Source: JADJQU01 sp035490315 | GTDB lineage: Bacteria; Planctomycetota; UBA1135; GCA-002686595 | Direction: 5' to 3' | DNA: 8,985 nucleotides | NCBI GenBank assembly: GCA_035490315.1 | Contig: DATHET010000212.1 | Location: forward strand, 1-8,985 | In this document: positions 7,490 to 8,985 of the stretch, in pieces | Numbering within the stretch: the stretch's first letter is position 1 | How the letters are laid out: each line of letters opens with the position of its first letter | Notes under the pieces: generated by a model | Databases searched by the model: none | What the model saw: the letters and a program-made list of their open reading frames with translations, nothing else | What the model was told of the DNA's origin: nothing | Translations under genes and position numbers: made by a program

Positions 7490-7571
7490 TTGAAAAGCAG
7501 ACTCAGGCCGGCACTGCCGAGCGAAGATCCACGCACTCGTTCTGCGAGCCAACGAGTGCGCCGCTTTTCAA
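7490..7571. other. Nested inverted repeats, possible structured RNA or terminator
   Basis: The outer arms ttgaaaagc (7490-7498) and gcttttcaa (7563-7571) match perfectly over 9 bp. They enclose a perfect 10-bp stem, cgcactcgtt (7532-7541) with aacgagtgcg (7551-7560), loop 9 nt, plus a small hairpin cggca/tgccg at about 7509-7519. Together they form a three-way-junction-like fold. A short T-run (cttttc) follows the 10-bp stem on the + strand, so a terminator is the simplest alternative. No known RNA family recognised. Confidence 0.45.
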
Positions 7572-7714
7572 GGAAACATGAAACCTTCATGCGTAGTCGC
7601 GACGCTTTTGCTCATCCGTGCGATGCGAACGATTCCGGTGCTTGAAGCAAAAGCCCTGGTGAGAGGAATCGACTCGACGGAGAACACCGCACCGCGCCCG
7701 TGGCGCCGGTCCCG

Positions 7715-7723
7715 TGCTAGCTT
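7715..7723 (+). promoter_or_regulatory. Predicted extended -10 promoter of the RCC1-repeat gene
   Basis: TGC followed by TAGCTT, within cccgtgctagctt, is the same type as upstream of the DNRLRE-type gene. There is no clear -35. Transcription near 7730 would give a leader of about 33 nt; the Shine-Dalgarno is weak. Confidence 0.5.
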
Positions 7724-7762
7724 CGATCCAGCACAACTTGACCAGAGACCCCACCGATCAAA

Positions 7763-8985
7763 ATGAAGAGTCTTCGTTTCGCATCCATCCTCGCGTTCTC
7801 GAGCGCGCTGGCGCTGGCGGTTGCCTCTGGACCGGCAGCGGCGCAATCCGCGATCGTGAGTTCCGGCGGCATCGTGTTCAACTCGGCCTGGAGCAACGAT
7901 GCATTCACGGCGATCGCTGCGTGCAGTGCCAACACGGTGGGTATCCGCGCCGATGGTTCCCTCGTGGTCTGGGGTGACAACATGTTTTACGGCCAGTGCA
8001 ACGTGCCTGCGCTGCCGGCGGGTATGAGCTATCTCGAGGTGAGCGGAGGCGAGGGTCACACCGTCGCCCTTCGGAGCGACGGCTCGATTCAGGCCTGGGG
8101 GAAGAACTTCTTTGGACAGTGCAACGTGCCCGCTCCGCCTGCTGGTCTGGCGTACACCGGAATCGCGTCTGGTTACGCCCACTCGCTAGGCCTGCTGAGT
8201 GATGGCTCGGTCGTGGGCTGGGGACACAACACCTACGGTCAATGCACCGTGCCGGTCTTACCGGCAGGGATGACCTACGTCGCCCTCGCTGCTGGCGACC
8301 ACCACAGTCTCGCCCTTCGCAGCGATGGCTCGCTCTTGGCGTGGGGTCTCAATGGGTTTGGGCAATGCAACGTCCCCGCGCCTCCCGCGGGCTTGACCTT
8401 TGTTGGAGTGGCAGGCGGATATGGGCGCAGCATCGCCCGTCTGAGTGACGGTTCTGCCGTGGCTTGGGGTTACGGCGCTTTCAATCTGAACAGCGTGCCG
8501 ACACTCCCCGCGGGCCTGTCGTACACCGGTTTCTCGCTGGGCTACGACCACTCGGCTGCCTGCCGCAGCGACGGCGCGGTCGTGGCCTGGGGGCGCAACC
8601 TTGCGGGCGAATGCAACGCGCCGCCTCCTCCCGCTGGCCTCATCTATCTCGAGGCCCAGGCGGGGATGTGGTTCACGGTGGCGCGCCTTAGCGATGGATC
8701 AGTCGTGGGTTGGGGGCAGGAGGCCTCCGGCAGGTATCCGGGTCCGCCCCTACCCGCAGGCCTGAGCTACGTCGAATTCGCAACCGGTTACCACACGCTG
8801 GCTCGCCGCAGCGATGGCTCGGTCGTCGGATGGGGAAACAACACCAGCGGCCAGTGCACCACGCCTGTCCTGCCAGCGGGTCTCAGCTATGTCGAGGTCG
8901 CAGCGGGCGACGAGCATTCGGTGGCGCGCCGCAGTGATGGCTCGCTCGTCGCCTGGGGCCGCAACCAATACGGTCAATGCAATGT
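7763..8985 (+). CDS. Secreted RCC1-like repeat protein (3' partial)
   Basis: An open frame from ATG 7763 to the right edge, 407 complete codons with no stop. The N-terminus has Lys and Arg at residues 2 and 5, a hydrophobic core and a likely cleavage after residue 27 (PAAA-QS), so the protein is exported. From about residue 46 come nine tandem units, each close to 41 residues. The shared pattern is a GLSYVEVAAG-like start, HSxARRSDGSLVAWG in the middle and NxYGQCNVPALPAG at the end. The SDGSxxAWG core is typical of RCC1/alpha-tubulin-suppressor-like repeats, which fold as beta-propeller blades. In eukaryotes RCC1 is a nucleotide exchange factor; secreted bacterial relatives are mostly of unknown function and here adhesion or binding is only a guess. 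Third-position GC is somewhat lower than in the neighbours. The missing end may hold more blades or an anchoring domain. Confidence 0.9.
   Translation, partial: MKSLRFASILAFSSALALAVASGPAAAQSAIVSSGGIVFNSAWSNDAFTAIAACSANTVGIRADGSLVVWGDNMFYGQCNVPALPAGMSYLEVSGGEGHTVALRSDGSIQAWGKNFFGQCNVPAPPAGLAYTGIASGYAHSLGLLSDGSVVGWGHNTYGQCTVPVLPAGMTYVALAAGDHHSLALRSDGSLLAWGLNGFGQCNVPAPPAGLTFVGVAGGYGRSIARLSDGSAVAWGYGAFNLNSVPTLPAGLSYTGFSLGYDHSAACRSDGAVVAWGRNLAGECNAPPPPAGLIYLEAQAGMWFTVARLSDGSVVGWGQEASGRYPGPPLPAGLSYVEFATGYHTLARRSDGSVVGWGNNTSGQCTTPVLPAGLSYVEVAAGDEHSVARRSDGSLVAWGRNQYGQCN
7898..8985 (+). repeat. Nine tandem RCC1-like units of about 123 nt
   Basis: Units begin at 7898, 8024, 8147, 8270, 8393, 8516, 8639, 8762 and 8882; the last is cut by the edge. 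Six are exactly 123 nt, the first is 126 nt (one extra residue) and the eighth 120 nt (one residue fewer). A Gly-Gln/Glu-Cys-(Asn/Thr) signature occurs in units 1-4, 6, 8 and 9; units 5 and 7 have lost the Cys. The units are clearly diverged, so the array is not a recent expansion. Confidence 0.92.

Larger units (their letters stand above)
7348..7762. other. 415-nt intergenic region with several inverted repeats
   Basis: No convincing gene lies here. It contains two hairpins right after the preceding stop (7349-7362 and 7378-7420), a nested structure at 7490-7571, and a promoter at 7715-7723. The G/C preference at every third base seen in the genes disappears. Confidence 0.75.

Noticed and set aside
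6037..7590. 517-aa antisense open frame
   Set aside because: It crosses the cyanophycinase end, a promoter and the DNRLRE-type gene, has no domain, and reads through intergenic hairpins.
7578..7766. Small 62-aa frame with AAGGA upstream, its stop overlapping the RCC1-repeat start as ATGA
   Set aside because: Its third-codon positions lack the GC preference of the other genes, the RCC1 promoter lies within it, and no domain or clear signal peptide is seen. It could be rescued by conservation in relatives.
7996..8977. Series of 68-97 aa frames on both strands with similar sequences
   Set aside because: Their similarity simply reflects the 123-nt periodicity of the RCC1-like gene read in other frames.
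7898..8985. Tandem repeat considered as a CRISPR array
   Set aside because: The 123-nt units are coding throughout, without short identical repeats and unique spacers.

Overview
The window comes from a GC-rich bacterium whose genes strongly prefer G or C at third codon positions. Two secreted proteins on the right point to Planctomycetota: a DNRLRE-type protein with a cysteine-bearing C-terminal module, and a protein built of 41-residue RCC1-like repeats. This assignment rests on remembered family resemblance, not a search. A His-tailed SlyD, an outer-membrane-type lipoprotein signal and a YejM-like protein fit a diderm cell.

Left part (2-3094, + strand). A membrane protein with five predicted transmembrane helices and a sulfatase/alkaline-phosphatase-superfamily domain (YejM/PbgA architecture) is cut by the left edge. 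It is followed after 15 nt by an RlmL-type THUMP rRNA guanine-N2 methyltransferase. Middle (3110-4201, - strand): slyD (FKBP prolyl isomerase and metallochaperone) converges on rlmL with a 15-nt gap. Upstream of it is a small SEC-C zinc-motif protein that appears to be translated from a leaderless mRNA starting with GTG.

Right part (4334-8985, + strand). A 321-aa helical, coiled-coil-like protein of unknown function is followed after 19 nt by a predicted lipoprotein with a complete cyanophycinase active site; the two are probably co-transcribed. Next come two separately transcribed genes for exported proteins: the DNRLRE-type protein (6220-7347) and the RCC1-repeat protein (7763 to the right edge, no stop in the window). 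Both have an extended -10 element of the form TGCTAnCTT. The 415-nt gap between them holds several strong inverted repeats, including a perfect 21-bp one.

Most of the window is housekeeping or envelope content. I see no CRISPR array, insertion sequence, tRNA, rRNA or phage gene, and no convincing multi-gene defence or other novel system. The least explained parts are the unknown helical protein paired with an exported cyanophycinase, the structured intergenic region at 7349-7571, and the surface-type repeat protein running off the right edge.
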